NCBI GenBank assembly: GCA_950022655.1
Contig: OX465583.1
Location: 10,003,798 to 10,067,797, forward strand
Reading direction: 5' to 3'
Length of the DNA: 64,000 nucleotides
Source: Alentia gelatinosa
Lineage: Eukaryota > Annelida > Polychaeta > Phyllodocida > Polynoidae
The position numbers and the translations under genes were made by a program. Positions 62,052-64,000 of this stretch are shown in pieces. Numbering within the stretch: position 1 is the stretch's first letter; each line of letters starts with the position of its first letter. The notes under the pieces were generated by a model, which was not told the origin of the DNA, did no database searches, and worked only from the letters and a program-made list of their open reading frames with translations.

Positions 62052-62814
62052 AAGAAACAAACAAGTTTTGGTCAAAGTCATCGTTCTCCATGAGTTTGAT
62101 GCGGAGTGATATGAATGGGGCGACTGCCGAGTGAATATTGCGAAGCATTTAAAAGAGTTGGAGAATGACTTCTTTGACCAAAACGAGTTGCTTCCTGTGT
62201 TTATTTCACCCCTGTATATACTTAATGTATGGACAATACATGGAATATAAACCATGGAGAACGAACTGCAATACAAGAACGAGTTTCCAATGTTAAGCCT
62301 AAAGCTCATTACACATCTACTGATACAGGGTTGAACGATTAGTTCCCAAATCGTACAAGAGTTGGTGAACTTGTCACAGACAAATTATGTAACCCATCAG
62401 CCCGTGTCGGCCACCAAATCAAATGTCATTTACCAGCGTTCCATTGTCGGCATCTGGATTTATCAAAAACTTTTGGCGAGCAATTCAGGAACAGGGAACT
62501 ACAAATTGTCGGCGACAAAAGAACATATTGCTCGCCAAAAGTACTGGCCGAGCAAGGATACCAGTTTTGTATAAAACTGAGCTTTTCCAGTATAAATAAA
62601 AAGTGTAAAAAAAAAAAAAAAAAGGAAGGGGTTCACTAATCATTGACTGACCCTTACCTTGCCGTCCTACATCTACCGACTGGGGCCGACTCCGTTAGGA
62701 TAGCTTGCCTGAGACAAATCACTGTTCCTTTGTCACTGACAAAGGTCCATCAATGTTCCGAAATCGCTAGATGCGTTTTGGGCTTATGGGACAAAAATAC
62801 CAGGGGTGAGATAA
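62052..62814 (-). mobile_element. G2 element split by an H4 element
   Basis: G2 palindrome 62052-62195 and module to 'aatgttaagcct' (62300), resuming at about 62785 with 'atgggacaaaaataccaggg' and ending GGTGAGATAA (62814). The inserted H4 accounts for the gap. Confidence 0.8.
62303..62784 (+). mobile_element. H4 MITE nested in G2
   Basis: 'agctcattacacatctactg' left and 'gatgcgttttgggct' right, with 'ggtgaacttgtcacagacaa' and 'ctacatctaccgactggggc' as in other H4 copies. About 175 bp longer than these because of an internal segment (about 62410-62625, with a 17-base A run and 'ttggcgagcaattca' inverse motifs). Confidence 0.75.
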
Positions 62815-63198
62815 TAAAGTGAAACTGTTCTATAAGAACAAGCTCCCAATGGGTGCTGCTTGTGAAATGCTAACAGAGGTTCCAGGGCATTTGTGCGGAT
62901 TAAGACCGCTCTTAAAGGTACCCAGAGGCCTGTGCGCGGCGGAGGTGCGACTGGGCATGCGCAGATTGACGGTGCTGCCCCCTAGGGGCGTGTAGAGGAG
63001 TGAAGTGATCAGGCGTCAGTGTGACAACCAGCGGTCAGCGGCGCTGGTGCCGTCCTGCCTGTCGGCTAATGATGCCGAGTTAATCACACCCGCCGGTTAC
63101 AAGCAGAGGCTCATGGAGGGGATGGACGAGCGAGCGGGAAAAGGCCAACTGGACGCTCAACCGATTCCTCATGGCTTCAGAAGCCATCGTCAGCTGTA
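62815..63198. other. unassigned, CpG-rich second half
   Basis: 'gggcatgcgcagattgacgg' (62953-62972) contains an NRF1-like half-site and 'gctgccccctaggggcg' (62975-62991) is GC-rich. A 75-codon frame at 63005-63232 enters the satellite and is not supported. Confidence 0.35.
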
Positions 63199-64000
63199 TA
63201 ACGGCGTTTACACTAGACGACTAAAAACGTGACGACTGTAGATCGTCAGGTCAATAGTCGTCAGGTGGTGCTCTAACCCGGCATTTACACTAGACGACTA
63301 AAAACGTGACGACTGTAGATCGTCAGGTCAATAGTCGTCAGGTGGTGCTCTAACCCGGCATTTACACTAGACGACTAAAAACGTGCCGACTGTAGATTGT
63401 CAGGTCAATAGTCGTCAGGTGGTGCTCTAACCTGGCGTTTACACTAGACGACTAAAAACGTGACGACTGAAGATCGTCAGGTCAATATTCGTCAGGTGGT
63501 GCTCTAACCCGGCGTTTACACTAGACGACTAAAAACGTGACGACTGTAGATCGTCAGGTCAATAGTCGTCAGGTGGTGCTCTAACCCGGCATTTACACTA
63601 GACGACTAAAAACGTGCCGACTGTAGATTGTCAGGTCAATAGTCGTCAGGTGGTGCTCTAACCTGGCGTTTACACTAGACGACTAAAAACGTGACGACTG
63701 AAGATCGTCAGGTCAATAGTCGTCAGGTGGTGCTCTAACCCGGCGTTTACACTAGACGACTAAAAACGTGACGACTGTAGATCGTCAGGTCAATAGTTGT
63801 CAGGTGGTGCTCTAACCCGGCATTTACACTAGACGACTAAAAACGTGCCGACTGTAGATTGTCAGGTCAATAGTCGTCAGGTGGTGCTCTAACCTGGCGT
63901 TTACACTAGACGACTAAAAACGTGACGACTGAAGATCGTCAGGTCAATAGTCGTCAGGTGGTGCTCTAACCCGGCGTTTACACTAGACGACTAAAAACGT
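63199..64000 (+). repeat. 77-bp satellite with three-unit higher order
   Basis: Units start at 63207, 63284, 63361, 63438, 63515, 63592, 63669, 63746, 63823, 63900 and 63977: exactly 77 bp each. After the first unit, three variants alternate in order (gacgactgtagatcg / gccgactgtagattg / gacgactgaagatcg), a 231-bp period repeated three times. Unit ends 'gcgtttacactagacgac' equal the H7 terminus. The array continues beyond the window. Confidence 0.95.

Noticed and set aside
55015..64000. CRISPR-like arrays at the regular repeats
   Set aside because: Units are contiguous tandem repeats without unique spacers, and the window is eukaryotic in character.

Overview
The window looks like intergenic or deep-intronic DNA of an animal, most likely an invertebrate with a repeat-rich genome. 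I cannot name the species or phylum. The evidence for an animal is: a tRNA-derived SINE with A and B boxes, a hammerhead-ribozyme-like insertion of the type carried by Penelope-like retroelements, many short elements with TTA or TAA target duplications (as in PIF/Harbinger), tandem arrays of every scale, and patches with CCAAT, TATA, ETS/CRE, RFX-type and nuclear-receptor-type motifs. I found no intact protein gene. Almost every long open frame is a translated tandem repeat or a piece of a transposon. Two stretches may be remnants of coding sequence: a broken frame at 4972-5625 and a possible exon on the minus strand at 42385-42720.

Family names used here are local labels. H1 to H8 are short Harbinger-like elements with inverted ends and, where clean, TTA or TAA duplications. 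G1 elements begin TTATCCTACCCC and G2 elements begin TTATCTCACCCC. Both carry a terminal module of about 130-200 bp with a shared subterminal motif (CATAGGCTTAACATT), followed by a long near-perfect palindrome whose sequence differs from subfamily to subfamily. PAL elements have the same plan with a different module. P5 elements centre on a palindrome around a GAAATATTCACCTCGTTC-like motif. FB elements are foldback elements built from 71-bp units. R3, R6, R7, R8, TL1 and M1 are other dispersed repeats recognised because copies occur inside this window.

Layout. 1-12 kb: H1, PAL, FB, SINE, G1, H5, H6, nested H1 and H3 elements around the broken frame, an RFX-like motif cluster (9.6 kb) and a TATA/initiator promoter candidate (10.7 kb). 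12-25 kb: minisatellites, H3, P5, G1 and G2 copies, an ETS/CRE promoter candidate (16.5 kb), a 73-bp array (21.4-22.7 kb) and a CpG-rich promoter candidate (23.4-23.8 kb). 25.2-28.5 kb: one TIR-bounded block filled with CTGC and 17-bp GC-rich repeats. 28.8-37.3 kb: 81-bp, 71-bp, 39-bp and 42-bp arrays with H4, G1, G2 and H1 copies. 37.5-54.6 kb: P5, M1, H and G elements, the hammerhead-bearing insertion (42.1 kb), a CRE plus DR1 site (42.65 kb), and 43-bp and 80-bp arrays. 54.6-64 kb: a 162-bp satellite made from a G2 terminal module, 77-bp satellites made from H7 ends, a long apparently single-copy stretch (59.2-60.7 kb) and a 43-bp array.

The main theme is turnover of transposon ends. At least four families (FB, G2, H7, H3) have had a terminal segment amplified in tandem, giving arrays from three copies to an array running off the end of the window. 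Several copies also preserve their insertion history as nested insertions, empty sites and unusually long flanking duplications. All similarity statements were made by eye, not by alignment software.
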